DNA of 64,000 bases from Sphingobium sp. Z007 (GCF_900013425.1 NZ_FBXK01000005.1:496001-560000), one strand, 5' to 3'. Shown: positions 33,666-44,392, counted from the first letter of the stretch. Numbers and translations: made by a program. Notes: generated from the sequence alone by a model not told the origin.

Positions 33666-34630
33666 TTATCCATGTCGTAATGGGATAGAGGATACGAAAA
33701 TTTTCGAGTCAGGATCATCAATTCCGCAATCTGCTAAGATCGTTCTGAAGGCGTGTAGCATGGGCAATTGGTTATCTGTTGGGCCGATTATAATTCTGTC
33801 CAGCAAGGATGGAATATCTACGCCATCAAATCCCTCATCTGGTATGTTGTTCAATGGAATTTTGCAGACCTGCTGAGGTACACCTCTCACCACCTCTATA
33901 TCCATTTTAATGTGTGAGGATGATTCAAAGTCCGGTGAGTGAATTATGCGCCACTCTCTTTCTTCATGAAAGCCTGGATGTTTAGTGCATAAGACAGCGA
34001 ATTTAAATTCGGAAAATAACCCATCTAGTAAAGCTTGAGAGCCCAAGGATTTTATGAAATTGGTTTCAGCTAATAGGCCATCTACAGTGTCAGAAAAAAT
34101 GTCCTGAAAACCTGCTTGGCTTAAATAAGCTACTGGAGATGAATAAGCTTTCAAAGCATCAGTCGGATTCAAAAATGGCCCATTTTTGAATACCAATGCA
34201 ATACCGTTTGAACCGCCATATGCTCGCCACATAGAAAGGCGACCCAAGACATCCTCGCTATCTCGATGTTCTGAAAAGCAAGTTAGAAAAGTCTTAGTTT
34301 CTAAATCTTTGAGCCATCCATTAAATAAATCTTCTAATTTTCTATCAAGAACTTTCTCGATATCATTCAAAAATTTTTTAATTTAATGCCTGCATCGCTT
34401 TTGTAAGCGGGGAAGAGGCATGATTTTCCATGTTCCACTTCAGAGAAGTCGTTCATAGTGACAAGGTTTCGCATCCATGCGTTATTATTCCGTAAGATGC
34501 TGACTGCGACCTCGGCGGATGTGTAGTGTACGAAACGTGCATTTCGTCGACGCATTGATGATTGCCGCCGCATCATATGTGGCATGAGCAGGGCGGTAAA
34601 TTTCAAAGCGTCGGGCGGAATTTCAATCAT
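33666..34630 (-). pseudogene. DUF2971 domain protein, split by a -1 frame break at an A6T5 run
   Basis: The N-terminal frame (34367-34630) encodes the family opening RFVHYTSAEVAVSILRNN then LVTMNDFSEVEHG. It stops at a TGA right after AAAAAATTTT. The rest (33666-34370) continues one frame back and carries the DUF2971 core: FLTCFSEHRDSEDVLGRLSMWRAYG, GIALVF and CTKHPGFHEEREWRIIH. Together they make a normal-length protein of about 320 residues. The break may be a mutation, a phase-variable tract or programmed slippage (AAATTTT precedes the stop). GC content is far below its neighbours, so the gene was probably acquired. DUF2971 has no established function and is frequent in defence and mobile regions. 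Confidence 0.8.
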
Positions 34631-34636
34631 AGCTTC

Positions 34637-37555
34637 TCACTCCGCCGCCACACTCTCCAACCCCAACAACGGCGCCAGATAATGCCCGGTAAACGACCGC
34701 GGCTCCTTCGCGACCTTTTCCGGCGTCCCTTCGGCGACCACTTCGCCGCCCTTGACGCCGCCTTCCGGTCCCATGTCGATGATCCAATCCGCGGTCTTGA
34801 TGACGTCCAGATTATGTTCGATCACGACGACGCTGTTGCCCTGGTCGACCAAGGCGTGGAGGACTTCGAGCAGTTTGCGGACGTCCTCGAAATGCAGGCC
34901 GGTGGTGGGTTCGTCGAGGATATAGAGGGTGTTGCCGGTCGCGCGGCGCGACAATTCCTTGGCGAGTTTGACGCGCTGGGCTTCGCCGCCGGACAGGGTC
35001 GTGGCCTGCTGGCCGACCTTGACATAGCCCAGGCCCACTTCCGCGAGCATCGCCATCTTGTCGCGGATAGGGGGGACGGCCTTGAAAAATTCGACCGCAT
35101 CCTCGACCGTCATGTCGAGCACGTCGGCGATCGAGTGGCCCTTGAACTTCACCTCAAGCGTTTCGCGGTTGTAACGCGCGCCGTGGCAGACGTCGCAGGT
35201 GACATAGACGTCGGGGAGGAAGTGCATCTCGATCTTGATGAGGCCGTCGCCGGTGCAGGCTTCGCAGCGGCCGCCCTTGACGTTGAAGCTGAAGCGGCCG
35301 GGCTTGTAGCCGCGCGCCTGGCTTTCGGGGAGGCCCGCGAACCAGTCGCGGATGTTGGTGAACGATCCGGTATAGGTGGCCGGGTTGGAGCGCGGGGTGC
35401 GGCCGATGGGCGACTGGTCGATGTCGATCACCTTGTCGCAATGTTCCAGGCCCGTGATCTTGTCATGCGGGCCGGCGATAATTCTGGCTCCGTTGAGGGC
35501 GCGCGCCGATGCTGCATAGAGGGTGTCGATAGTGAAGCTGGACTTGCCCGAACCGGAGACGCCGGTGATGCAGGTAAAGGTGCCGAGCGGGATCGACGCG
35601 GTGACGCCGGTCAGGTTGTTGGCGCGGGCATTGTGGACGGTGAGTTTCTTGCCTGAGCCCTTGCGGCGCTTGGCCGGGACTTCGATGCGGCGGGTGCCGT
35701 TGAGATAGTCGGCGGTGAGGCTGTTCTTGGCCTTGAGGATTTGCTTGAGCGTGCCCTGAGTGACGATCTCGCCGCCATGGATGCCCGCGCCTGGCCCCAT
35801 GTCCACGATATAGTCGGCGTGGCGGATCGCGTCTTCGTCATGCTCCACGACGATGACGCTGTTGCCGAGGTCGCGCAGGCGCTTGAGGGTAACGAGCAGG
35901 CGGTCATTGTCGCGCTGGTGCAGGCCGATGCTGGGTTCGTCGAGGACGTAGAGGACGCCCGACAGGCCGCTGCCGATTTGCGACGCGAGGCGGATGCGCT
36001 GGGATTCGCCGCCTGAGAGCGTGCCGCTGGTGCGGTCGAGGTTGAGATAATCCAGGCCGACATTGTTGAGGAAGCCCAGGCGCTCGACGATTTCCTTGAG
36101 GATGGCTTTCGCGATCTGGTTCTGCTGGTCGTTCAGCTTGTCGGGCATCGCGGTGAAGAAGTTGAGCGCGTCGACCACGCTGCGGCGGGTGGAAAGGGAG
36201 ATGTCCTCGCCCGCAATCTTGACTGCCAGCGCTTCGGGTTTGAGGCGCGCGCCGTGGCAGGTTTCGCACGGCATGGCGGTCTGATATTTGGCCAGCTCCT
36301 CGCGCATCCAGGCGCTTTCGGTCTGAAGCAGGCGGCGGTTGAGGTTGCCGATGACGCCCTCGAACGCTTTCTTGACCTCGTAGGATTTGCGGCCGTCGAT
36401 GAAGCGAAGGGTGACAGGCTTGCCGCCGGTGCCGTGGAGGATGATGAGCTTTATTTCGCCGGGCAGATCGGCCCAGGGGGTGTCGAGCGAGAAGCTGAAT
36501 TCCTTGGCGAGGGAGCCGAGCACCTGCATATAATAGGGGCTGGGCGGGTTGGATTTGGCCCAGGGGACGACGGCGCCCTTCTTGATCGAGAGCGCTTCGT
36601 TGGGGACGACCAGTTCGGGGTCGAATTCCTGCCGTTCGCCCAAGCCGTCGCAGGCGGGGCAGGCACCCATGGGGGCGTTGAAGGAGAAGAGGCGCGGTTC
36701 GATTTCGGGGATGGTGAAGCCGCTGACCGGACAGGCGAATTTTTCGGAAAAAACGATGCGGTTGGCGGGGATGCCCGCGCCCTTCATCTTCTTGTCGGTG
36801 GACTGTGCTTCGTCTTCGCGGCCCGGCACGACGCCTTCGGCCAGATCGACGAAGGCCAGGCCGTCGGCGAGTTTCAGGGCCTGTTCGAAGCTGTCGGCGA
36901 GGCGCGTGCCCATGTCCGGCTCCACGGCCAGGCGATCGACCACGACTTCGATGTCATGCTTATATCTCTTGTCGAGCGCGGGCGCGTCCTCGATCAGATA
37001 CATTTCTCCGTCGATGCGGACGCGGGTGTAGCCCGCCTTCTGCCATTCGGCCAGTTCCTTGCGATACTCCCCCTTGCGGCCGCGCACGACGGGGGCGAGC
37101 AGGTAGAAGCGGGTGCCTTCGGGCAGGAGGGCGACGCGATCGACCATCTGGCTGACGGTCTGTGCGCTGATGGGGAGGCCGGTCGCAGGGCTGTAGGGGA
37201 TGCCGACGCGCGCCCAGAGCAGGCGCATATAGTCGTAGATTTCCGTGACCGTAGCGACCGTGGAGCGGGGATTGCGGCTGGTCGTCTTCTGCTCGATGGA
37301 GATGGCGGGGCTGAGGCCCTCGATATGCTCGACATCGGGCTTCTGCATCATCTCCAGAAACTGGCGCGCATAGGCGGAGAGCGATTCCACATAGCGCCGC
37401 TGTCCTTCGGCATAGATGGTGTCGAAGGCGAGGGAGCTTTTGCCGGAGCCGGACAGGCCGGTGATGACGATCAGGCTGTCGCGGGGCAGATCGACGTCGA
37501 CGCCCTTGAGATTATGCTCGCGCGCGCCGCGGACGGAGATGTGGGTGAGGCTCAT
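34637..37555 (-). CDS. uvrA: Excinuclease ABC subunit UvrA
   Basis: A 972-residue nucleotide-excision-repair damage sensor that loads UvrB. Two ABC modules are complete: Walker [14 protein letters not shown] and [13 protein letters not shown], signatures [12 protein letters not shown] and [12 protein letters not shown], Walker B regions [10 protein letters not shown] and [10 protein letters not shown]. Zinc-binding CPACDGLG and CEACTGDG...CDVCHGARY are present. The start at 37555 ([19 protein letters not shown]) matches the family; the upstream extension to 37591 does not. Confidence 0.97.
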   Translation of the reverse strand: MSLTHISVRGAREHNLKGVDVDLPRDSLIVITGLSGSGKSSLAFDTIYAEGQRRYVESLSAYARQFLEMMQKPDVEHIEGLSPAISIEQKTTSRNPRSTVATVTEIYDYMRLLWARVGIPYSPATGLPISAQTVSQMVDRVALLPEGTRFYLLAPVVRGRKGEYRKELAEWQKAGYTRVRIDGEMYLIEDAPALDKRYKHDIEVVVDRLAVEPDMGTRLADSFEQALKLADGLAFVDLAEGVVPGREDEAQSTDKKMKGAGIPANRIVFSEKFACPVSGFTIPEIEPRLFSFNAPMGACPACDGLGERQEFDPELVVPNEALSIKKGAVVPWAKSNPPSPYYMQVLGSLAKEFSFSLDTPWADLPGEIKLIILHGTGGKPVTLRFIDGRKSYEVKKAFEGVIGNLNRRLLQTESAWMREELAKYQTAMPCETCHGARLKPEALAVKIAGEDISLSTRRSVVDALNFFTAMPDKLNDQQNQIAKAILKEIVERLGFLNNVGLDYLNLDRTSGTLSGGESQRIRLASQIGSGLSGVLYVLDEPSIGLHQRDNDRLLVTLKRLRDLGNSVIVVEHDEDAIRHADYIVDMGPGAGIHGGEIVTQGTLKQILKAKNSLTADYLNGTRRIEVPAKRRKGSGKKLTVHNARANNLTGVTASIPLGTFTCITGVSGSGKSSFTIDTLYAASARALNGARIIAGPHDKITGLEHCDKVIDIDQSPIGRTPRSNPATYTGSFTNIRDWFAGLPESQARGYKPGRFSFNVKGGRCEACTGDGLIKIEMHFLPDVYVTCDVCHGARYNRETLEVKFKGHSIADVLDMTVEDAVEFFKAVPPIRDKMAMLAEVGLGYVKVGQQATTLSGGEAQRVKLAKELSRRATGNTLYILDEPTTGLHFEDVRKLLEVLHALVDQGNSVVVIEHNLDVIKTADWIIDMGPEGGVKGGEVVAEGTPEKVAKEPRSFTGHYLAPLLGLESVAAE

Positions 37556-37739
37556 AAGGGGCGTTGTTCCAGATTTGTTCTGATGGGGCAAGCGTGGGCG
37601 CCCCGCACATGACGAAAGATAGGAACGCGGGCGCGGCAGGGAAAGATGCCTCGTCCTCGGCAGCCCAAATCGATTGGAATAGCAGGCGGCACCTGGCCAT
37701 CGCTCCTGCCATAGGAAGAATGGCCAGGTCCGTCCGAAT

Positions 37740-40166
37740 TCAAACGATCAGGAAGTCAGCTGCGGACAGGTTGAGCTGGGCTGTTAAGGTAGCGAACTGG
37801 ATGGCAGAGCCGCCGCCTGCCCCGTCCATATCGAACGACAAGGCCCCTGTCTGATTGTCATAGATGATCCGATCGGAAGCATCGCCCGCCTGGCTGCCGG
37901 TCTGGAAGGCGGACGCGGACAGGGGGCCGTCAATAAGCCCGGCGAATATGCTGTTGTCGATCAGGATCTTGTCGACGCCAACGGTGAAATCGGAGATGCG
38001 GTCGATATTGGTGGCGCCCAGTTGCGATGCGAACAGGAACTGGTCGCTCCCGGTGCCACCGATCAGGGTGTCTGCGCCCAAGCCGCCGGCAAGCCTGTCG
38101 TCCCCGCCCAATCCTGAAAGGGTATTGATGCCGCTATTGCCGTTAATAGTCTGAGCCAGGCTGTTGCCGGTGCCATTGATATTTTGCGAGCCGGTCAGCG
38201 TCAGCGTTTCCACCTGGATGCCGGACAATGAATAGGAAACCGTGGAATAGACAAGATCGGTGCCGCCATTGGCCCCTTCCACCACAATGTCGCCGACATT
38301 ATCGACATAGAATATGTCATTGCCGTTGCCGCCGACCATGCGGTCGGTATCGGTTCCGCCGATCAGCGTGTCGTTACCATCGCCGCCATTGAGAATATCG
38401 TTCCCACCGAGGCCCGACAGGATGTTATTGCCGTCATTGCCGTTGATGGTCTGCACAAGGCTGTCGCCGGTGCCGTTGATATTCTGCGAACCGGTCAGCG
38501 TCAGGGTTTCGGCCTGGATGCCGGACAGGGAATAGGAAACCGTGGCATAGACGAGATCGGTGCCGCCATTGGTCCCTTCCACCACCACATCGCCGAGATT
38601 ATCGACATAGAATATGTCGTTGCCCAGACCCCCGACCATGCGGTCGGCCCCGGTGCCGCCAATCAGAGTGTCATTGCCATCGCCGCCATTGAGGACATCG
38701 TCCCCACCCAATCCAGACAGGATGTTATGGCCGCTATTGCCATTGATGGTCTGCACCAGGCTGTTGCCGGTGCCGTTGATATTCTGCGAGCCGGTCAGCG
38801 TCAGGGTTTCGACCTGGATGCCGGATAGCGAATAGGAGGCACTGGTGTAGGCATGGTCGGAGCCGCCATTGGCGCCTTCCACCAGGACGTCGCCGACATT
38901 GTCGATATAGAATATGTCATTGCCCAGCCCTCCGACCATGCGGTCGGCTCCAGTTCCGCCATCCAGAATATCGGCGCCGCTGCCGCCCGACAGAAGGTCG
39001 TTTCCGGCCCTGCCGTCCAGACGGTTAGCGAACCCGTTGCCGATGATTTCATCGCCTGCGTCCGAGCCGATGGCATTTTCGATCGCATCCAGCGTATCGG
39101 AGCCTGCCTCCGAACCGTAGGCGGTGCCGGTGCTAAGGTCGATCTTTACGCCGTGCGCACGGAAATTCTGATATGAAACCGTATCCACGCCAGTGTCGCC
39201 GTAAAGAATGTCGTCCCCGCTCCCGGCCTGTAGGAGATCATCCCCTTCGCCCCCATCCAGAATGTCGTTGCCGGCGCCGCCAATAAGACTGTCATTGCCC
39301 TTCTTGCCGACCAGCTCGTCATTGCCCTCGCCGCCGTCCAGTTGATCGGCAAGCGCGCCACCTTGAAGGAAATCATCTCCGCCACGTCCTTCGAACATTG
39401 CGGCGCTATATGTCTCGAATATCGAGCTGATGCTGATGCGATTGGCTACATCATTGCCGATTCCGACCGACTGCGAGACCGTGGCGAACACGATATTCTC
39501 GATATTGCTCAGTTCATGGGTGCCCCAATAGCCATCGGCCCGGCCAAGATTGAGGTCTGTCGTGCCATAAGCCTCCACGGTGTCGTTGCCGCTGCCGCCG
39601 TCGATGATGCCGCCGCCCGAGGTTGCGGAAATATAATCGTCCCCCGCCTCACCATAAATGCGGTTATAGCCCTGTCCCGCGGACAGGTCATCATCTCCAG
39701 TCCCGCCATAGATGATGTCGTCGCCATAACCGCCATGGATGTCGTCGGCACCGCCGCCGCCGTAGATAGTCAATCCGTCGCTGATCGTATAGAAATTGAA
39801 GATGTCCTGGCCCGATCCACCGATGAGCTTTTCCACCCGGCGGAAATCCACGTCCCAGACATTATACAGGCCTGTCCTGGTGTCGAACGACCAATATATG
39901 TAGGATGCGGAGTTGCTGTAATCGAGCGTGTCGAAGCCGCTGCCACCGTCATAGGTAGCATTCGGTAACCCGGTGCTGATGCTCGACATCTTGAAAAGAT
40001 CGTCACCCGCGCCACCGGACACAATGTCCGCGCCGGAGCCGGCGTCGATTATATCGTTGCCGCTGCCACCATCGATGATGTCATCGCCTGCATAGCCATT
40101 TATGACATCGGCGCCGGTCGTGCCGGTCAGAGTGTCGTTACCAGAAGTGCCATTGATCGTGGCCAC
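37740..40166 (-). CDS. RTX-type (hemolysin-repeat) calcium-binding protein
   Basis: An 808-residue acidic protein built almost entirely of GGxGxDxLx-type nonapeptides, e.g. [20 protein letters not shown] and [20 protein letters not shown], which fold into Ca2+-binding parallel beta-rolls. Blocks of these alternate with a 100-residue module ([20 protein letters not shown]) present in near-identical copies. The C-terminal part ([20 protein letters not shown]) resembles the M10-type/RTX C-terminal domain, followed by the expected type I secretion end. No catalytic domain is visible, so it is probably a secreted surface or matrix protein. The start is GTG 40166 ([13 protein letters not shown]) after gggggatg. 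No T1SS genes lie nearby. Confidence 0.85.
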   Translation of the reverse strand: MATINGTSGNDTLTGTTGADVINGYAGDDIIDGGSGNDIIDAGSGADIVSGGAGDDLFKMSSISTGLPNATYDGGSGFDTLDYSNSASYIYWSFDTRTGLYNVWDVDFRRVEKLIGGSGQDIFNFYTISDGLTIYGGGGADDIHGGYGDDIIYGGTGDDDLSAGQGYNRIYGEAGDDYISATSGGGIIDGGSGNDTVEAYGTTDLNLGRADGYWGTHELSNIENIVFATVSQSVGIGNDVANRISISSIFETYSAAMFEGRGGDDFLQGGALADQLDGGEGNDELVGKKGNDSLIGGAGNDILDGGEGDDLLQAGSGDDILYGDTGVDTVSYQNFRAHGVKIDLSTGTAYGSEAGSDTLDAIENAIGSDAGDEIIGNGFANRLDGRAGNDLLSGGSGADILDGGTGADRMVGGLGNDIFYIDNVGDVLVEGANGGSDHAYTSASYSLSGIQVETLTLTGSQNINGTGNSLVQTINGNSGHNILSGLGGDDVLNGGDGNDTLIGGTGADRMVGGLGNDIFYVDNLGDVVVEGTNGGTDLVYATVSYSLSGIQAETLTLTGSQNINGTGDSLVQTINGNDGNNILSGLGGNDILNGGDGNDTLIGGTDTDRMVGGNGNDIFYVDNVGDIVVEGANGGTDLVYSTVSYSLSGIQVETLTLTGSQNINGTGNSLAQTINGNSGINTLSGLGGDDRLAGGLGADTLIGGTGSDQFLFASQLGATNIDRISDFTVGVDKILIDNSIFAGLIDGPLSASAFQTGSQAGDASDRIIYDNQTGALSFDMDGAGGGSAIQFATLTAQLNLSAADFLIV
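38100..38965. repeat. Tandem 300-bp repeats inside the RTX gene
   Basis: Near-identical units with exactly 300-bp spacing: the segment around aggctgttgccggtgcc recurs at about 38157, 38457 and 38757. They encode 100-residue modules in frame, so copy number can change without frameshift. Confidence 0.85.
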
Positions 40167-40957
40167 GTTACATCCCCCACTATGTCGATTTAAAACCCAC
40201 ATTGCATAGATAGCGGATTAGTTGTTCGTCAATGAAACGCGCGTTTTTCGAGAAATCTATATGATTTTGTCATGTTGTATAACGGCGGGGCAAAGGGCCA
40301 TCGATGCTCGTGTCGCAAATATCTTGTCGGCTGTTATGATCGCAGGGCCGGGCGGCTGGATGTCGTTCGTGCCACAGTAACCGCCGTTGGTCCGGCTCGG
40401 ATGCCGCCGGGCGTTGGGGATGGGCGGATCATCGAAGGGGCGGCGATCGGCGTGGTCGCGGCGCTATGGTGAGGGCATCGGCAGAGCGTGGCGCCAGGTG
40501 ACAAGCCCGGCCCGTTAAGCGACGGTTCAGCGCTTATGGCGTCGTCTCTGCCTGACAGATTTACCCCGATCCGGTGCCCGACAGCATCTGGATACGCCCC
40601 CGGCCTTCCCTTGCGCCGGGGGCGTTTTCGTGTCCGGGGCTGACGGACGGGCGATTCGCTTTTCCCTTACGGCAATATGGCGCGCGCATGTCGTTCGCAT
40701 TGTTGCGGATGTCGTTCGTCGCGCCGTTCGTCCGCGTTCCTTTGCACTTGGTCGCCGAGACTGTCGTTGGCCGATGCTGATCGCCATCGGTCGAAGGCGG
40801 CGGGCGCAGCGGGCGGGGCGGGCGTAGACAGGATGGGCGAACGGGGCAGGACGCCGACCCCCTAAAGACCCCGGCTCCGCCCGTTCGCACCCGGCGTTCC
40901 CTGCAACCCCTTATTGCAGCGGTGCCCGGTCACAACAGATTTTGAGGAGATAAGCCC
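40167..40957. other. 790-bp intergenic region without a supported gene
   Basis: Short frames on both strands lack ribosome sites and family features. It begins with the probable promoter of the RTX gene (AT-rich, 40190-40270), holds one strong hairpin at 40595 and ends with the ribosome site gaggagat of the UrcA gene. Confidence 0.6.
40595..40630 (+). terminator. Strong hairpin with T-rich tail, orphan terminator
   Basis: Stem cgcccccggc / gccgggggcg followed by TTTTCG. No coding gene precedes it, so it may end a small RNA or an unrecognised transcript. Confidence 0.6.
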
Positions 40958-41320
40958 ATGTTCGTTGCCACCAAATTCGCCGCTGCCGCCGCCGCTTCCA
41001 TCGCCCTGCTGGCCAGCGCCGGCGCTGCATCCGCGCAGGACTTCGTGTCCAACGGCCGCACCAGCGCCGTCTATCATGGCGACCTGGACCTGAGCCAGGT
41101 GACAGGGCAGCAGCAATTGCGCAGCCGCATCGCCCGCGCCGCCAGCCGCGTCTGTTCGTCGGTGGATCTGGCCACGGCGCAGGCGTGCAAGGCCAAGGCG
41201 CTGGCCCAGGTCCAGGCGCCGGTCAGCGCCGCCATCGCCCGCGCCGAAACCGGCGAGCGTTATGCGGACGCGGGTGGGGCAGACACGGGCAAGGAGATGC
41301 GCCCGGTCGTGGGCAACTGA
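40958..41320 (+). CDS. UrcA family exported protein
   Basis: A 120-residue exported protein with signal peptide (MFVATKFAAAAAASIALLAS...SAQ) and the UrcA-family body SAVYHGDLDLSQVTGQQQL with a Cys pair spaced SRVCSSVDLATAQACKAKAL. UrcA proteins are small periplasmic proteins of sphingomonads and relatives with unknown function. A strong terminator follows. Confidence 0.82.
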   Translation: MFVATKFAAAAAASIALLASAGAASAQDFVSNGRTSAVYHGDLDLSQVTGQQQLRSRIARAASRVCSSVDLATAQACKAKALAQVQAPVSAAIARAETGERYADAGGADTGKEMRPVVGN

Positions 41321-41340
41321 TGATCCAGCCCGCCACGGTG

Positions 41341-41368
41341 AAAGGCCCGGTTCGCACCGGGCCTTTTT
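41341..41368 (+). terminator. Rho-independent terminator after the UrcA gene
   Basis: Stem aaaggcccggt / accgggccttt with a short loop and TTTTT tail. It also lies just past the convergent enoyl-CoA hydratase gene. Confidence 0.88.
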
Positions 41369-41377
41369 GCGTGTGTG

Positions 41378-42139
41378 TTAGAAGTCTGGCGGGCGTTTGG
41401 CGCGGAAGGCGGCGACGCCTTCGGCCAAGTCGGGCAGGGTGAAGGCGTCGCGGAAGAGGGCGAGCGTGGTGGCGTCGTCGTCGGCCTGCCCGTCGAGGAT
41501 GCGGCGGACGATCGCCTTGGACGCGCGGACGCTGTGCTGCGCGTTGGCGGCGATGGTGCGGGCGAGCATGTCCGCCGCGGCGAGCGGATCGGGCGCGATC
41601 TCTTCGATGAGGCCGATGGACAGGGCTTGCTCGGCGCTGTGGAGCGCGCCGGTGTAGAGGATGCGCTTGGCGCGGGCGGGGCCGACCAGATCGACCAGCA
41701 ATTTGGTGTCGAACAGCGAATAGACCATGCCGAGCTTGGCCGGCGTGATGCCCAGGCGCGCGGCGGGCGCGGCGATGCGCAGGTCGCAGGCGATGGCGAG
41801 GCCGCAACCGCCGCCGACGCAATCGCCGTCGATCGCGGCGATCACGGGTTTTGGCGCATGGGCGAGGGCATATTGGCTGGCGCGGATCGCGGCCTGATTG
41901 GCGATGCGCCAGTCTTCTTGGGCAGAGCAGGCCGCAAATTCGTTGATGTCCGCGCCGGCGCAGAAGAGGCCGGGGGTGGCGGAGGCGAGGATGAGGACGC
42001 GGATGGCGTCGTCGGCCATCGCTTGCCCGACGAGGGCCGGCAGGGCTTCCCACATCGCCTGGGTCATGGCGTTGCGCCGGTCGGGCCGGTCGATCAGCAG
42101 CCGGGCGACCGGGCCGTCCTGTTCCAGGCGCAGGGTCAT
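41378..42139 (-). CDS. Enoyl-CoA hydratase/isomerase family protein
   Basis: A 253-residue crotonase-fold protein. The oxyanion-hole segments are ATPGLFCAGADINEF and AIDGDCVGGGCGLAIACDLR. In canonical hydratases two Glu residues flank the active site; here the second position reads LGMVYSLFDTKLLVDL rather than a Glu-containing LGxxPGxGGT, so activity may be isomerase- or hydrolase-like rather than classic hydratase. The start at 42139 (MTLRLEQDGPVARLLIDRP) is family-like. It lies 10 bases downstream of gph. Confidence 0.85.
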   Translation of the reverse strand: MTLRLEQDGPVARLLIDRPDRRNAMTQAMWEALPALVGQAMADDAIRVLILASATPGLFCAGADINEFAACSAQEDWRIANQAAIRASQYALAHAPKPVIAAIDGDCVGGGCGLAIACDLRIAAPAARLGITPAKLGMVYSLFDTKLLVDLVGPARAKRILYTGALHSAEQALSIGLIEEIAPDPLAAADMLARTIAANAQHSVRASKAIVRRILDGQADDDATTLALFRDAFTLPDLAEGVAAFRAKRPPDF

Positions 42140-42149
42140 GACAGGCGCG

Positions 42150-42818
42150 TCATGCCGGCCAGCGCCGCAGCAGGGGGACCAGTTCGTCATAATGATGGAT
42201 GATGGCGTCGGCCTCCAGATGTTCGACCGGGCCGTCGAGGAAGCCGAAGCCGACCGCGACATTGGGGATGCCCGCATTGCGCGCGCCGGCGATGTCGTTG
42301 ATCGTGTCGCCGACGAAAATGGCACGGCCGCCGCCCGCGCGGGCGATCATCTCGCGGATGGGTGCGGGATCGGGCTTGGCGACGCCGACCGTGTCGCCGC
42401 CCACGATGGCTGCGAACCGGTCCGACAGGCCGATCTGGTGCATCAGGGGGAGGGTGAAGCGTTCCGCCTTGTTGGTGCAGATGGCCAGTTTGACGCCGGC
42501 GTCGGTCAGCGCATCCATCGCTTCCAGCAAGCCGGGATAGGGGACCGAGTGGATGGCGAGATTCTGCTGATAATAGTCGAGCAGGATGGGCAGGAGCGAG
42601 TCCAGCGTATCGGCGGTATAGCCGCCCGATGCGTCGAGCGCGCGCGCCAGCATCACCTTTGCGCCCTTGCCCACGAAAGGGTGGATCGCCGCGGCCGGGA
42701 AGGGTGGGCGGTCGATCGTGCCGATGGCGTAATTGACCGCGGCGGCGAGATCGCCGCTGGTGTCGATCAAGGTGCCGTCAAGGTCGAAGCCGACGATATC
42801 GAAGGGGATGCTGGTCAT
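42150..42818 (-). CDS. gph: Phosphoglycolate phosphatase (HAD family)
   Basis: A 222-residue HAD-superfamily phosphatase. All four motifs are present: FDLDGTLIDTSGDL (nucleophile Asp), LAICTNKAE (Thr/Asn), the Lys in GVAKPDPAPI, and IFVGDTINDIAGARNAG. It removes 2-phosphoglycolate arising from DNA repair or oxygenation. The match to Gph over other HAD phosphatases is by pattern and length. Confidence 0.87.
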   Translation of the reverse strand: MTSIPFDIVGFDLDGTLIDTSGDLAAAVNYAIGTIDRPPFPAAAIHPFVGKGAKVMLARALDASGGYTADTLDSLLPILLDYYQQNLAIHSVPYPGLLEAMDALTDAGVKLAICTNKAERFTLPLMHQIGLSDRFAAIVGGDTVGVAKPDPAPIREMIARAGGGRAIFVGDTINDIAGARNAGIPNVAVGFGFLDGPVEHLEADAIIHHYDELVPLLRRWPA

Positions 42819-42940
42819 GACCCATGCCCATGCCGTGTGGGTGGTGGCAATGGCAAGGCAAACATGGCAGAGCGAGGTTGTAATCGCTTCCGGTCGATGA
42901 TCGTTGCGCTAATCCCTGTTGGCCGTGCGTGGGCAAGAAG

Positions 42941-42969
42941 GGGGCTTCGACAGGCTCAGCCCGAACGGG
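42941..42969. repeat. Dispersed intergenic repeat, copy near glmU
   Basis: Contains gggcttcgacaggctcagcc followed by cgaacggg; the same sequence recurs at 53181, and related inverted pairs occur at 50021 and 31217. Confidence 0.8.
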
Positions 42970-43036
42970 TGTCTGAGGTTGTGGATATGGAGCGGTCGTC
43001 GCGCTGGAGGCATCGTAGCAACAGGACCGATATGCC

Positions 43037-44392
43037 GTGACCAGTTCAGTCTCTCGCCCCTTGGCCGTCATCATCCTTGCCGCGGGGCAGGGGACGCGGA
43101 TGAAATCATCGCTGCACAAGGTGCTGCATCCGATCGCCGGGCGACCGATGCTGCTGCATCTGCTGGCGAGCGCTGGGGAGCTGGCGCCGGAGCGGCAAGT
43201 CGTGGTGGTGGGCGCGGGGCGCGAACAGGTGGAGCAGGCGGTAGCCGGCACTGGCGCGATCGTGGCGGTACAGGACCAGCAGTTGGGCACGGGCCATGCG
43301 GTCGCCCAGGCGCATGATGCGCTGGCGGGGTTCGCGGGCGATGTGCTGATCCTCTATGGCGACGTGCCGCTGGTAAGCGCGGCCACGATGCGGGCGATGC
43401 TGGATCGCCTCAACCGGGGGGACGAGCCGCGCGCGGTGGTGCTGGGCTTCCGGCCCGATGACGCGGCGGCATACGGCCGGATCATTGCCGATGGGCAGGG
43501 CATCATCGAGAAGATGGTGGAATATAAGGACGCCAGCGAAGCCGAGCGGGCGGTAACTTTGTGCAATAGCGGGTTGATGACGGTGCGGTCGACCGACCTG
43601 TTCGTGCTGCTGGACCAGATCGGCAACAATAATGCCGCGGGCGAATATTATCTGCCCGATATCGTCATGCTGCCCGGTGGGACGAGCGCAGTGATCGAGA
43701 CGGACGCCTGGGAAGTGGCCGGGGTCAACAGCCGCATCGAACTGGCGGGCGTCGAGGCGATGTGGCAGGCGCGGCGGCGGGCGGAGGCGATGCGCGATGG
43801 CGTGACGCTGGTGGCGCCGGAAACGGTGTTCTTTGCGCATGATACCGTGCTGGGCCGCGATGTGGTGGTGGAGCCGAACGTGGTTTTCGGTCCTGGCGTG
43901 ACCGTGGCGGGCGATGTCGTCATTCACGCCTTTTCGCATCTGGAGGGGGCGAGCGTGGCCAGTGGCGCGGCGATCGGTCCCTATGCGCGGTTGCGGCCGG
44001 GGGCGGATATCGGTCCCAAAGCCAAGGTCGGCAATTTCGTGGAGATCAAGAAGGCGCGGCTGGACGAGGGGGCGAAGGTCAACCACCTGTCCTATATCGG
44101 CGACGCCAGCGTGGGGGCGGGGGCCAATATCGGGGCGGGGACGATCACCTGCAATTATGACGGCTTCTTAAAATATAGGACGGAGATTGGCGCGGGGGCG
44201 TTTATCGGGTCGAACAGCGCGCTGGTGGCGCCGGCGAGCATCGGCGCAGGGGCGATCGTTGCGGCGGGGAGCGTGGTGACGAAGCCGGTGGAGGCCGATG
44301 CGCTGTGCCTGGGGCGGCCGGAGCAGGTCGGCAAGCCGGGGTGGGCCAAACGCTTTCGGGAACGGATGTTGGCGCGGAAAGCAGCGAAGTGA
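43037..44392 (+). CDS. glmU: Bifunctional UDP-GlcNAc pyrophosphorylase / GlcN-1-P acetyltransferase
   Basis: A 451-residue GlmU. The N-terminal uridyltransferase has VIILAAGQGTRMKSSLHKVL and the DVPLVS nucleotide site. The C-terminal left-handed beta-helix (hexapeptide repeats from DTVLGRDVVVEPNVVFGPG on) has the acetyltransferase residues in KVGNFVEIKKARL, VNHLSYIGDA and GAGTITCNYDG. It makes UDP-GlcNAc for peptidoglycan and LPS. The start is GTG 43037, with ggacc upstream. glmS lies four genes downstream. Confidence 0.96.
   Translation: MTSSVSRPLAVIILAAGQGTRMKSSLHKVLHPIAGRPMLLHLLASAGELAPERQVVVVGAGREQVEQAVAGTGAIVAVQDQQLGTGHAVAQAHDALAGFAGDVLILYGDVPLVSAATMRAMLDRLNRGDEPRAVVLGFRPDDAAAYGRIIADGQGIIEKMVEYKDASEAERAVTLCNSGLMTVRSTDLFVLLDQIGNNNAAGEYYLPDIVMLPGGTSAVIETDAWEVAGVNSRIELAGVEAMWQARRRAEAMRDGVTLVAPETVFFAHDTVLGRDVVVEPNVVFGPGVTVAGDVVIHAFSHLEGASVASGAAIGPYARLRPGADIGPKAKVGNFVEIKKARLDEGAKVNHLSYIGDASVGAGANIGAGTITCNYDGFLKYRTEIGAGAFIGSNSALVAPASIGAGAIVAAGSVVTKPVEADALCLGRPEQVGKPGWAKRFRERMLARKAAK

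Noticed and set aside
33471..33680. A 69-aa + strand frame in the low-GC gap
   Set aside because: No ribosome site, no recognisable features, and it overlaps the DUF2971 end.
36254..37612. A 452-aa + strand frame opposite uvrA
   Set aside because: Shadow of uvrA; composition (Gly/Asp/Ala/Phe-rich) is typical of antisense frames and no domain is visible.
38100..38965. Regular repeats considered as a CRISPR array
   Set aside because: The 300-bp units are coding, in frame, and encode RTX modules; there are no short repeat-spacer units.
40272..40472. A 66-aa + strand frame in the long intergenic gap
   Set aside because: No start signal or conserved pattern; kept as non-coding.
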